64,000 bases of DNA, from contig CM060919.1 of NCBI GenBank assembly GCA_030737875.1, positions 808,711,160 to 808,775,159 on the forward strand, given 5' to 3'. The stretch's first letter is position 1. Every line of letters starts with the position of its first letter. A program made the position numbers and the translations under genes. This stretch comes from Allium sativum (lineage: Eukaryota > Streptophyta > Magnoliopsida > Asparagales > Amaryllidaceae). The notes beneath the pieces are model-generated. The model made no database searches. It was given only the letters and a program-made list of their open reading frames with translations, and was not told the origin of the DNA. Shown piece after piece: positions 11,901 through 23,891 of the stretch.

Positions 11901-14900
11901 TTTGGTTTAAATTTACTAAATATTCGTTGAGTTTAACAAATAGTTAAAGATATTAGTTAATCTTCGATTAACTATAATTTAAAGGGATTATCGAGTTGTT
12001 TAGTGTTAAATTATTAGTTAATCTCCGATTAACTATAAATTAAAAGAATTATTGAATTGGTTAGTGTCAATGACATTAATTATTATTTAATAAGCTTTGC
12101 AAAATGATAATTATACTACTTTTCAGTTAATCGCAAAGTTAATTATTTTTAATATAGTTAATTATTATATTAATTAATAATAATTAGAATGATGGCTTTT
12201 AATTGGGATTCATTCGAGATGTAATTTAGTGGCGATATGGTTTGACCGAAAGGAGAGATAAGAGTTATAAAGGGATTTATAATCTAGTGTTCAAACGTGA
12301 TTGGTTAATGGGATTTGTAAATAGAGTTCAAGGATTTAAATAAGATTTTTACTTAATTGTTAAGTCAAGTAAAGTGAGTTCAACTGAAATGAAACTTTAA
12401 AGGAAAAGGGTTAATAAATTAAGAATAGACTAAAATATAGTGATGATAAACAAGTTTGTATAGGTGTTTTGGGAAAAATCCGAGCAAGGTTTGAAATGAG
12501 GTTTCAAAAATAAAAACAAAGTGATAACTTCAAATATTAGAGAATTGAATTAAGTGAGCATTGTAATTGTGGTAAGGTTTTCAAACGAAGAGAAAAATGC
12601 ATATAATTGGATTGTGTTTTGGAAATAGAATCCAAATAAGGAGTTCTTGTTGTAAAGAAGTTGGAAAGTGGATTTGTATCCAAGAAAAGCTTTATTTTAG
12701 AAATGCCCAAATAGATGGAATCAAATTATTTGACGAGGTATTTACATTATCAATCAAAATGTTATAAGTGAAATAATACTTGAAGTTAACGTTGTGTTTA
12801 CTGGATGTTTACTTAAATAAAGGAATTAAGTAAAGAGATTATTGAACAAAGATTTCAAATATAAGAAATGGTTCATAAAACCAGATTTTGAAATCAAGGT
12901 GGTAAATGAGATTTTAATATCAGTGGTTAAGTGACGAACTGATATTATTTTGAGTTAAGAACGTTGTCAATCAAGGTCTGAGAGGTAAATAAAATACCCC
13001 AACTTGAACGGCTTCATTATTATCGAGGAATGGTGTTAGTTTGAAACGAGTGAAAGGTGTTGTGATTGATGTGATATTCCATACGAGAAGTATCGAATAA
13101 TATTGCTAGATTTTGGAATAATGAATAATACTAAAATGTTAGTTACAACGTAAATAAAAATAGTTGGTTTTAAATTATAGTTTGACATTTGCTTTGCCAT
13201 GTCAAAATCGATAACTTACTTTATACCATTAAGTATTATATATATATGTATATATCGAGATACTCGAATATAAAGAAAGAGAAAAAGGGTTAGAAGAAAT
13301 ATATTGATATTTCCAAAAGGAATGAAAAGCTGAGTATATACATATATACATGCTCCAAAGTATTTAAAATAGTTTTGTTATAAATAAGAATAAATATAAT
13401 GTTTTCAACATATTGGAAGATTTAAAAGTTGATTTACCATTTGTTAAATATATTTTTAATAGGCCAGGTAATGTCAAATACTGAATCAGCAAACTACTTT
13501 TATTCACACCTTTGTTATTTGATAGTTAAATCACCGATTATCAAACCCGACCAATACGATTGTTGGTACGGAAAGACCGGGATCGAATTTATAATCAGAA
13601 ACCATTCCGACCAACAAATACGTGAAGATGGTAAATGAAGATGGAGCAATTGAAGACAGTGGATCTTCATAAGCAGAAGGACAACTTGAGTTATTTGGTT
13701 TGTGATTCTGTCGTGGTTGAAATCTATGGGTTGCAAGGTCTTCTCGCTACTGATCCATGGGGTGATTCCTATATTGGATGCGGTAGGAGGGTGCCTTCGG
13801 TTCATCCTGTTCCTGGATGACTTGCAGGGACGAATGTCTGACAGAGTATTTCCTTAAAACCACATACGTTTATTTTTAAAAATATACCGAGTTGGTGGCA
13901 AAGAGGGACACTTCTTTCATACCCAGAGTATATTTGTGGACGTCAATTAGTGATTTGATGGATCTGACAATGTGGCATTCAAAGTGGACGATGACCAGAT
14001 GTTTAAAAATTTAAGTTCTAGCCTCAAGCCTCATCAACTGGGTAATGACAAAAATCGGGCAGGCAGCATGGCTATGTGGGTCGCTCCCATTAGGGTGTAT
14101 AATCACCTATCTAGAGAAATTCCATTTTCTTCTTTAATCTATATTCGATGCTATCCCTTTTCGGGAAACGGTTGTTAATCCCAACCGTTGGTGATATACA
14201 TTCGATACACTCAAGCAAAATGAGTGGTCGGTCATGTGTGGGCTGGGTTGCAAGATGTTCTTGTTGAACCCAGTGTATTCGCCTCTAGAGATACACTATC
14301 GGGAGGTGGTCCCATACCTTGTCATGGTCGGAATCCAATTTCCAATAAGAGCCCGCGGTTTTGATTGTATACTATATATGCAGAGCGTGAGATGCAAGCG
14401 TTCCGCTAGATTGTTATCTATTTGTATTTATCCATTATTATAATATCAGAACAAAATATGATTTTCAAAAACGTTTTAGGTTATAATAAGGTAAAAACCG
14501 TCCGTGTTTATGTATGGGCTGGTCTTACTATTATCCTTTGATATCAGAAAGAATTTTCCCAAAGTTAAACAAGTTGTGTGTTCTGTGAATTTATCACTAA
14601 AAGTATTCCATACTGACCCGGTGTATTTTGTTTTGCTTCAAATGTGCTCGGGTCAGACCGAGTATATTGCCAGGTTAGGTACCGCTTGGAGTTTCAGGAG
14701 TTGGAAGCAGGCGGCTTCACCGTTAGTTATATAAAATTATTTTTCCGCTGTGTCTGATATATGTTGTACTCTGATGGTTGGTATGTATATACAGTCCTCT
14801 TGTATAAAAAGATTTGTGATATTATATTTTATCTATTCCGCTGTGAGATTCTGATGTGGTGTTCTTCTTCTTTCTTCTTTCTTCTATTCTAGTATTCTTT

Positions 14901-15032
14901 CTTTCTATTCTCACCCTCTAAATTCTTTCTAATAACAATCTAGTATTCGATACTTGGGTTTTTGGCAAGTAATACGGGTTTAGGTATTGTTGTCGAAAAT
15001 TCGAGTGTCGAATTTTTCCCCGGGTCGTTACA
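8956..15032 (+). mobile_element. Solo giant LTR, element F (about 6.1 kb)
   Basis: Same family as E but in plus orientation and longer. It ends with GGGTCGTTACA at 15032. The start is eroded: AATAATGTCCCG at 8956 aligns with the expected TGTAACG-type start with three changes. The flanks TCTAC (8951-8955) and TCTAT (15033-15037) look like a target duplication with one mutation. No primer site, polypurine tract or pol domain is visible. A TATA-like TTTATAAAT lies near 10006, followed by a GC-rich block at about 10140-10800 that ends at a splice-donor-like AAG|GTAATT. The imperfect ends and flanks suggest it is older than E. If the start is instead the TG at 8961, the element is 6,072 bp. Confidence 0.65.
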
Positions 15033-15859
15033 TCTATTGAGCAAACTCAAGGTCAAAATGAGATTAAAACAATGAATCATATGTTATGTTTTGTATGATA
15101 TACAATTAATATTGAGTTATTTATCATTTGTAGTGTTGTGATTTGTTGAGCAAACTCAATGTCAGAATCGCAAGATGAACGAGTCTTAACACCCATTAGT
15201 GAAGTCGAAGGACTTCAATGTTTCATCTTAGGGTTTGAGGAAGCATGAAATACTAGAGGGAGTCTGATTAAAAAATGAAAATTTTGACATTTAACCTTTC
15301 TAATATTGTAATAATGGATATTGTATGATGCTATAATTATCTGGATTGATAAATCTGTACATTTAAAATTATTAATAAAATAATTATCAACTAAGATATA
15401 CAAAATAACTAAATTGAAAATTGACATATAGAAATATCAGTACTTGTTAGTAAGTGAATATTCCATGCGATTGTTTATATACCTCTGCAACTGCCTAATT
15501 TTACAACTGTTTGATACATTTGTAATTTGGTCGCTTATGTGTTTATTTGGTTAAGACTGTATATTACATTCTCAAAGTTTTGAACTCTAAATGCAATATA
15601 AGACTACATATATTTGATCCATATGCTCTTGGATATGAATCTTATATGGTAAATGGTTGAGGTTTGTAATATACATTTTTTCAATGATGTTAGTTAATTC
15701 GAAAAGAAGTCAATAAATAGTATTATGAGGTTGAATATTTTGTTTGATTCATCACAAGTGGATCATATTATGTCAAATGTAACACAAGGCCACAAGTATA
15801 ATATAATTTCAAGAACTCGATCACTGAAATGTCAATTTGATTAGTTTAAGGAAAATCTA
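15033..15859. other. Unrecognised DNA between F and D
   Basis: AT-rich, with no frame over 70 codons. The stretch TTGAGCAAACTCAA-GTC is present at about 15037 and again at about 15147, a diverged direct duplication of roughly 110 bp. No protein family is recognisable. Its right end (ATCTA) is the target duplication of D. Confidence 0.4.
15855..15859. repeat. Target site duplication of D, left (ATCTA)
   Basis: Directly precedes the TG of the left LTR; the partner ATCCA follows the right LTR at 36707-36711. Four of five bases match. Confidence 0.65.
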
Positions 15860-17408
15860 TGTAACAATCCGGAAAATTAGAACCAATTTAAAAAAATTAT
15901 TTTGAGTAATTTTAACAGAAATTTGGTCAGAATTTAAAAATTCCATTTTTAAATAACAACAAAGCCCTTAAAAATAGACATTTTGCAAATGACCTTCGTT
16001 TTCGTAGAAACCACTTTGGTTGGGTCCAGAATGTCAAATTATTGCTAGGTTTAAAATTCCATAATTTTTGGAATTAATAAGTGAGCATGGTAAATTAAAA
16101 CGCGTTTCCTAATTTCAGTTTGAATTGGATCGACCAGAAAATGGTCCTTTTTCAAACGATCTCCAAATTCAACGAAATTAATTTTGTTAGGACTGTATCG
16201 TCCAAACGTAGTTAGATTTATTTTTCAGGAATTTTTGGAATTAGTGTGTGGCCCCGGTAAATTAAAATATATGTTCAAATCTAAAATTGAATGTTTTATA
16301 TTTTAATTTGAAGAATGACTGACTGAAATAGTCGAATGGGCTTACGAAACATGTTCCATTGTGTACAAATGGGGGTATTTAGCTAGGGGAGACAATCATT
16401 GAGTTTGATTTGGAGTTCGTATGGAGAAACAAATATTTTTGCAATTAAATAATTTAAATATATATATTATCCAATCAGAATTCAGCGCTAAAACTTAATT
16501 CATTTTAAAACCCGCCTCCGTTTAGTGAAAAGCAATGATGGAAATTGCTCGATCGAATCTTCCTCTATATCCTCCAATCCTCACAATGAAATCGAGTGTT
16601 TCTTAAGGGAAATTTGTAGATCTCCGTCCCCTCTACAAATCCATATTTGTCTCGCTCCCAATCGTGTTGTGTGTCTCGAGAACCGCACCTCCAAACCTTC
16701 GCCGCGTCGAGCCAATTTTCTCCCACCACCGTGGTTCGAGTTCAATGCCACCACCAAGCATGGAAAGCCTGCTCCAAGCTCTACATGGTGGCATAACCCG
16801 ATCGTCGCCAAGCTCCACCGTTTTAGTGCAATTAGGAAACCTAGTTTTGAATCAAAGTGGAAGGTAACGACTGAGGTTAATTTAAATAGTTTATAACACT
16901 TTAAAGCATTGCGAGGTTCGATTTATTTATATAAATCATATCTTTTTCGTATGTTGTCGAAATCCAGTGAAACAAGAGAAATTGGGACCGTGACATCGTG
17001 CGTTACATTCTAGAAGAGACTAGAACACATTTGGAGCTCTCTACAATTTTAGGAGGAGTGGAACCCAATGTGAGCATTCTAAATTCAAAAATAAATGGAT
17101 AAAATTATATTAGGTTGCAGACAAAGTTTAGTAGCTCCTGACACCATCGTCCACATACATTGGACGATTTATTTGATTGTATTGTGGTGTGAAATTGATT
17201 GTGATTGTGAATGATTGATTGTGGTTGCAACAAAATTGGTTGTGTTTGTGGTAAATTCATTATGTAGTGAAATTGAATTGTGTTTGGAAATTATGGAAAT
17301 GAAAGTATTGTAATGCTGCAAGGCCTAGGATAGCAAAGGAGCCGTGCTGGACACGGTGCCGGTGCTACCTACCCTGCCGTTGTAATGCCGAAATTTTCTG
17401 AAATGACT

Positions 17409-18240
17409 ATATAAAATTGTTGTTGTGTTGAATAAATTGTTTGAATAATAAAATAACAATTTTATTGTATGTATGAAGTATATAAAATATTCATGGTTGA
17501 ATTAAATTGTTTGAACAATAAAAATAACATTTTTATTATATGTATGAATTATATAAGGTATTCATGTTTGAACAATAAAAATAACATTTTTATTGTATGT
17601 ATGAAGTGTATAAAATACTCATGTTTGAAATAAATTATTTGAACAATAAAAATAACATTTTTATTGTATGGATGAAGTATATAAAATATTCATGTTTGAA
17701 ATAAATTGTTTGAACAATAAGAATAACATTTTTATTGTATGTATGAAGTATATAAAATATTCATGTTTGAAATAAACTGTTTGAACAATAAAATTCACAT
17801 TTTTATTGTATATATGAAGAGTTAAAAATAACCAACTGTTAAAAATAAATATTTGTTTGCTATAAATATTAATTTTAACATGTATATGAACTGAATAAAA
17901 TGGACATGTATTGAAATATATTTTTGTTCACCAAAAATAATATTTTTAACATGAATATGAAGTGTTAAAAATAACCGTGAGTTGAAATAAATGTTTGTGC
18001 ATTGAAAATAATATTTTTAACATGAATATGAAGTGTTAAAAATAACCGTGAGTTGAAATAAATGTTTGTACATTGAAATTAATATTTTTAACATGAATAT
18101 GAAGTGTTAAAAATTACCGTGAGTTGAAATAAATGTTTGTGCATTGAAAATAATACTTTTAACATGTACATGAAGTGTTAAAAATAACCATGTTTGAAAA
18201 TAAACATTTATTCACTAAAAATATTATTTTTAGCGTAGAT
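17409..18240 (+). repeat. 71-bp tandem array in left LTR of D
   Basis: Two adjoining blocks share a 71-bp period. In block 1 (to about 17830) the marker GTATGAAG recurs at 17471, 17542, 17599 (one unit shortened), 17670, 17741 and 17811. In block 2 (about 17880-18235) ATGAATATGAAG recurs at 17951, 18022, 18093 and 18164. Block 1 units carry a perfect inverted repeat ACAATAAAAAT-AAC-ATTTTTATTGT; block 2 units carry ATTTTTAACA ... TGTTAAAAAT with an 11-base loop. Both could fold as hairpins in RNA or single-stranded DNA. Confidence 0.9.
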
Positions 18241-18957
18241 ATGCATATATATACATATGCTGAATAGGAAAATGGATGAGTTATTGAGTAAAGAATTTGT
18301 TTGTGTGCCCGACAAATAGGTAAGCCTTAATGAGTTGACTACGCAATTTTATTATTATATAAACTCATCTGAATGTCATTGGATGCGGTGTGCTGGTTGT
18401 TCAGTGTGAGATTATAAACAATACCATAGAATAGCAACAATTAATTTTGAACTACGCTACATGGCATACTTCGTGAAGATAGCATACTCTATAATTTAAC
18501 ACATAAGCACTTGGAGCTTATGTGACGAGGTTGGAATTACTGTACAAGCAAGACGCTTGTACGGCGATGACTGTATTATAGGTTAAATGGATTATAGACT
18601 GATATGGACTAAATAAATTATAACGGTAAATTGTCAGATTTAATAAAAACCCCATACGGGTCTGGAGTTGACAATAATCACGTCTCTCTAGTTATTAGAT
18701 TCGACACATGGATTATTTACTCCAACACTTGACAAGGTGACGAGATTTATCTCTGGAGTTATTATACACACTCCCTTGGGCATAGAATAGGTCACTAAAA
18801 AGTTATGTGTGCTTATTCTAGATTTATTGGGTACCTAATACAGCCCAATAAATTTCCAAACCCCTCCCCACACAAAGGAGGTTATGGCGAAATTTTTCGA
18901 AATTTAAAGGTGTTTACCAAAATTTTGAAATAAAAACGGTTTGCAAATCGTCGAATG

Positions 18958-18985
<28 letters not shown>
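18958..18985. repeat. (TA)n microsatellite in left LTR of D
   Basis: About 14 TA units; the equivalent site in the right LTR near 34551-34567 is shorter, so its length changed after insertion. Confidence 0.9.
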
Positions 18986-18990
<5 letters not shown>

Positions 18991-21145
18991 TAAACGAATA
19001 ATGACGCTGCAGTTCGCGTTTTGAAATCGTAACTTCAACAATTATAGAGGGAGATCCGACCGTCGGATTTTCCCGAAACCAGAACCGCTGGGTTCGCTTT
19101 GGAAAGATCCCAACGATATAAAATTCGTTAAGATCCAATGGTTAGATTTTGTGAAATGCTAAATTCAAATTTGGATGAGAGCAGCGCCGGTGCCATCGAA
19201 TGACCTGAAACGTTGTTCAATGAAAATGGACTATTTTTATATATATAAATAGTGAAAAATCGTTATAAAATATTATAAACGATATGGAATGGAAATAAAC
19301 CGATTTTACTTGGTTTATTGGATATTTTGATGGTTAGATATATTTGACGTGAAATAATTATATTGAATTGAAATGTGAATGTCAAATAATTTAACCATGA
19401 AAAGAATTTATTTGAGTTCTGTATATACGCAAATTATTTGAAAAGGCCGAGTTAATTCTCATATAATTGATCGATGATTAGAAGTCGAAGATATGAAGAC
19501 GGTGCAAGACCGATAATCTTCACATCGAATAGACGGCTACTGATGCCTTTGATTGGAGTTGTTGCCTTGAAAGGGTTACAGTGGTGGTTGTCCTGACGTA
19601 TTTGTTGATTGTTCGGATGTGCGAGGGCCTCTCTCCTATATTGGACTTATGGGACGAGGAATAAGGTGCCTCCGGTTTCGTTCAGACCCAAAACGAAATA
19701 GTAAATGGATGTGTGTCTGACATTGGATTTCGTTCTATGTTTATTGATCTCTATTAAATATATATCTGTTTGGTGGAGGATAATTTATTCTCTTGCTTAA
19801 CACCCTTCTCTAAGACGTATGAGCTTAGAGGTTATATATCGATAGACATCAGTCGCATGGCATGGAATGTCAATGTGGCATGCTGAGATGCAAGTGATCA
19901 AGACTTTTGTTGAAAAGCAAAGCCTTGTGGTTGAGGATCAAAGAATGGCTTTAAATAGCATAGCTTTGTATATAGTGTTAATTCGCGAGCCTCACACCCC
20001 GGTATGAACCAGAAATGGGAGAGGACTTCAGGGAGGACATGTGTTTCCTTCTAGCTAGGAGTGGTGTCATGGTATGGAGCCCATACATTTGTACTTATGT
20101 GGATGAAGGAAAGCGAGGCGACTCGTTTGTATCGATCACTACAGGGCCGATGGATGGTATGGTCGATATACTGACCAGATTTGCGCCCCATAGGGCGGGG
20201 AAATGCATTGTTTAGGGATTATTAATCCAATTAGTGAGGACCAGCCCTGACCATCCAAGGGCTAACATGAGTCTGGGTCCTGAGGCATGGGCTAGAGCGT
20301 CTCGAAATCGGTAAGGACAATCCCTTGCCTTGGTTCATGATGGAAATCCAACTTCCAATACGACATCGTGCGGTTTTGATTGTAAAACTAGTATGACGAC
20401 ATGATATGGTACCTATGCCATCTATGATTGACAGATTATGATTGAAATTGTTTTTGAAATATATATGCACTAGTGATAATATCAAATGATTTTGTTTTAT
20501 CTGCATCAAGCATATTTTGGCCATTATAAGGAAAAACTCGATCCTCCGGCTTGCGTTGCATTGTGTGATGGTACCTGAGTCTTAAAATGGCTTCATTTTC
20601 TATAAAAAGCATTGCGTTGTTTAAATGATTTACTTTATTTGTGCACTGGCAATTCAATGGAGTAAACCTGTTCCACATTAGCGACGTGGTCTTGTGATTG
20701 ACCTTATTGTTAAATAAGTTAAGTAAGATTTCTCATACCAGTCCCATGACTGACTCATAGTTTGTCTCACTTTGCAAACTCGGGTGCCCTTATTTTCTAC
20801 ATGGGCAACCTCGTATTCAGGTTTAGCTTGGTTCATTTTGGCTATGGATGGAAGCTATGGAAGCTGATGACGGTCTTTTATCATTTCCATTGTTCTGTTT
20901 CAGACACTATTATGTATATTATGTTTGATTCCGCTACAGACATTGTATATTAAGTTGAAACCGTATTTTGTACTAAGTACGATCCCGTTATGCTGTGTAA
21001 CTCTGATGATTATATTTGTTCCAGTGTAATTTGATGTACATTATCTGGTGTAATTCTATATTTCTATTCTGTTGTTATTGTTTATGTGTTATATTCCATT
21101 GATTATCCTTGCTTCCGTGGCACAGGGGTTTGGGGTCATCATAGT

Positions 21146-21157
21146 TGGTATCAGAGC
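21146..21157 (+). other. Primer-binding site of D
   Basis: TGGTATCAGAGC, complementary to the 3' end of initiator tRNA-Met, two bases after the end of the left LTR. Element A is inserted only 15 bp downstream. Confidence 0.85.
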
Positions 21158-21167
21158 TAATGGTTAA

Positions 21168-21172
21168 ACTTA
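21168..21172. repeat. Target site duplication of A, left (ACTTA)
   Basis: ACTTA precedes the left LTR and follows the right LTR at 30936-30940. The match is perfect. Confidence 0.9.
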
Positions 21173-23690
21173 TGTAACGACCCGTATTCTACGCATCATA
21201 GGATCGTAGAATATTTATTTCTTTCACATACGAAGTCGTGTGGTCATGTAACTTTGGGAGACGACTATTGGGGTCATTTCCCATGTTCATGATTTTTCCC
21301 GATTTTTAAATGACCATTTTACCCTTAGTTGGTACTGTTTTGGCCATAACTTTTGACTGGAAAGGAATTTTGACCTGAAGCCACTTCCATTGGCTCCGGA
21401 TGATGGTTTACAATTCCGTAGAGTGGTCACATTAGCCAAACGGACTCACAGTTTGGGAGATATGGCTGAAACAAGTTTCAGATGGTGAAAAACAGCTTAA
21501 TTGGGCTTAACCGGGTAATTAGCAGCTAGGCCCAATGGGGATTTCGGGATTGGAGATGTATAGGGGCTGATTAGGGTTAGAAAATATTTCTTTCAGCCGC
21601 CACTTTCATTCTTGGAACCCTAACAATGGCCTCCAACACCCAAATCACCTTCTAATCACTTTCTAATCAAATTTTGGCTTAATCTACATCAAATTAAGGA
21701 GAGAAAACACAAAAGCAAGGTTAGAGCTGCTGTTAGACATCAGTATTCGCCCAAATCAGCAAGGTTTTAGTTCTGAGAATTTCGTTTGTGGCCAAGGTGA
21801 GTGATTAGCATCGTTTTGGCACTAATTACAGTTAATTAAGGGTAATTAGTGAAGATTAGCGAATTTATACACTAATAAATTCTGGAAAAATGTTTAGAAA
21901 TTCTTAAATAATATTTTATGTCTCTGTTAGAAATTTGGTTCGATTTGATTAAGTTTCGTTAACCCTATGATTAGTTTTATTTAATCATGTTTAAGGGGGA
22001 AATGGGATTTTGGGTATATTTGATCCATTTTGACATGTAAATTCATTATTTTCGTGTTTGTGGTTAGTTTGCTATGTTGCTATGACTGTTTGGGATGATT
22101 TGTGATTGATTAGTATAGTTAGATTTGTCGAAAACGTCGTCGAATGGCGTAAACAAGTTGCTGGAAAAAGTTGCAGAAAGTTGTGCAGGGTTTTGGATCG
22201 GATCGGATATGGGCTCGGATCGGATAGGAGACCTGGGCAAGGAACCCGACCCGAACTGGAGTCAGGCACAAAAGAGGCTTGGCGAAAAGGAAGGCCATGT
22301 TGGTTAAGCTGGGGATCGGATCGACTTGGAGACGAAGGGCTCGGATCGGAACTTAACACTTGGAAGAACTAGCAAGAGGGAAGGCCACGCGGATCAGATG
22401 GCGAAGGAGGGATCAGATCAGAGCACGTGAAGAACGAGGGAGCAGATCGGAGCGGAAGAACGAACTGGAAGGGAGATGGCACCCGACCCGACCCGAAGGG
22501 GGAACACCCGACCTGAACCGATGCGACGCCGTGGACCCGAACCGAACCGCTACAGGAGAAGACTACGAACCGACCCGAAGCAAAGGACCCGACCCGAACC
22601 GATGGCTAGAAGGAGAACCCGACCCGACCCAATGTTGACCAATAACCCGAGATGCAAAGGTAGTCCGATATGGGAAGTTAGAGTTCAGGATCCAGTTGGG
22701 AACCGATGAATTCACTTCATGATTGGGCTTTGCTGCGGGACATGTGCCAAGGGGCAGTCGATGTCTATGACTTTGGATCTCTATGTATGGGAGGTACGTG
22801 AACGGATTCAGGGCCACAGTGGCTTAGGTACGACTAAAGGGCTATAAACCAATCAAGTGGGGTCATTTGTAAAGATTTGGTCATGACTCCATGTGGTAAG
22901 CTTGGTAGTAGCAGTAGTTGTACAAGTTGAACTCCGTCACAACTTCGATGGGTCTAGTGATTGACAGTGGTGGACATCGTATGCTTTACACACTGAGTGA
23001 GAGATGTGAGGATGGTTGCTATGGATGATTTGTTTGCTATCATTGTGACATGCACACCCCACCCCCGTATTCTTTACACTATTTATTATGGCACCTTAGA
23101 GTACTGTACGGTATGTGGTACTAACTCTTTGGTTGCAGGTCCAGGTTCAGGTATGGTTTAGTATACCTGTTATTGTTCTGTTTAGATGCTTATCGCTCAT
23201 ACCAGGCTTTATGTCTGACCCAGAGTTTTATGTCTCCTCTTATTACTCTGGGTGCTCACACGAGCAGACTAGAGACAGGTTAGCTGGTGATGCACGGGTA
23301 GATGATCCGGAGACGAGCAGGAGGCTTCCACGTATGATATATATAGTATTCTCCCTGTTTTGTTGAAGATCACTGATTGGGCATTAGTGGTGCATCTTCT
23401 ACTTTAGCTTTCTTTTGTTTAGAGACAGTAAATTTGGAAAGTTGTATTTGGATTTCCGCTGCTTTGATGTTGATGTTGGTTTTAGTTGTCAGCTTATGCA
23501 TTGTCTCACCTGTTTTATGTCAAGTATGTTAATATTATATTTTTATTCCACGCGCTGTGAGACATTCTACAGGTTCTTGATTAGTTCGTTCCCTTCATTC
23601 CTTTCTTCTGACGACCGTCCCGTGCTAGTCGGGCATGCGTACAGCGCACTTTCGGAGGAAATGCAGGCTGGTGCGGGGCGGGCCGTTACA
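21173..23690 (+). repeat. 5' LTR of A (2.5 kb)
   Basis: Starts TGTAACGACCCGTATTC and ends GCGGGCCGTTACA. Matches 28410-30935 with scattered substitutions and a 10-bp length difference near 23445/30690 (the right copy has an extra AAGCTGTATT). Contains a GC-rich block at about 22184-22640 built from ACCCGA-type words. Frames reported inside it (for example 22106-22372 and 22360-22638) are by-products of that composition. Confidence 0.93.
22184..22640 (+). repeat. GC-rich ACCCGA-word block in 5' LTR of A
   Basis: About 450 bp much richer in G+C than its surroundings. The first half is built of GGATCGGATCG-type words, the second of CCCGACCCGAACCG-type words (nearly the reverse complement), so the two halves could pair over a long range. 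An equivalent block is in the 3' LTR at about 29420-29876. Confidence 0.7.
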
Positions 23691-23692
23691 CT

Positions 23693-23704
23693 TGGTATCA
23701 GAGC
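23693..23704 (+). other. Primer-binding site of A
   Basis: TGGTATCAGAGC two bases after the 5' LTR, complementary to initiator tRNA-Met, the primer commonly used by plant chromoviruses. Confidence 0.93.
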
Positions 23705-23891
23705 TCTAGATTGCGTAGTTAACCTAGGGAAGTTATCAGGGAGAGATAATATACATATACGAGAGAGCGTATTTGTGATTATTTTGATTTTTAAAAAGCT
23801 ATATATATATACTATTAGTAGTATAAGAATGAAGTTGTGCTGCACTAGCACCACTATGGGGTCGTTAATCGTTTCCTTTTTCAGATTGACG

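Larger units (their letters stand above)
15860..21143 (+). repeat. Left LTR of D (5.28 kb)
   Basis: Matches 31585-36706 along its length, by eye in the mid-90s percent, with differences in tandem-repeat copy number and microsatellites. Order inside: terminal TGTAACAATCC; AT-rich 5' part; TATA-like run and CCAATCAG near 16453-16478; GC-richer block 16500-16860 ending in AAG|GTAACG; 71-bp repeat array 17409-18240; (TA)n at 18958-18985; a moderately GC 3' part. The 123-codon frame at 16525-16896 is broken in the other LTR and is not considered a gene. Confidence 0.88.

Noticed and set aside
16525..16896. 123-codon frame inside the left LTR of D
   Set aside because: The corresponding segment in the right LTR (about 32260-32620) has indels that break the frame, and no motif is visible. 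It is a by-product of the GC-richer leader block.
17409..18240. Possible CRISPR-like array (regular repeats)
   Set aside because: Units are contiguous tandem copies without unique spacers, inside a plant LTR.
21146..21157. tRNA-like match
   Set aside because: The TGGTATCAGAGC sequences are 12-bp primer-binding sites; no cloverleaf-forming tRNA gene was seen around any of them.
22106..22638. Several overlapping frames in the LTRs of A, and their copies at 29361-29874
   Set aside because: Low-complexity products of ACCCGA/GGATCGG words, present in several frames and on both strands, with no domain.
23415..23891. Upstream 159 codons of the gag frame of A
   Set aside because: They lie in the LTR, primer site and leader. 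The methionine at 23892 fits the usual distance from the primer site and the gag N-terminus of relatives.
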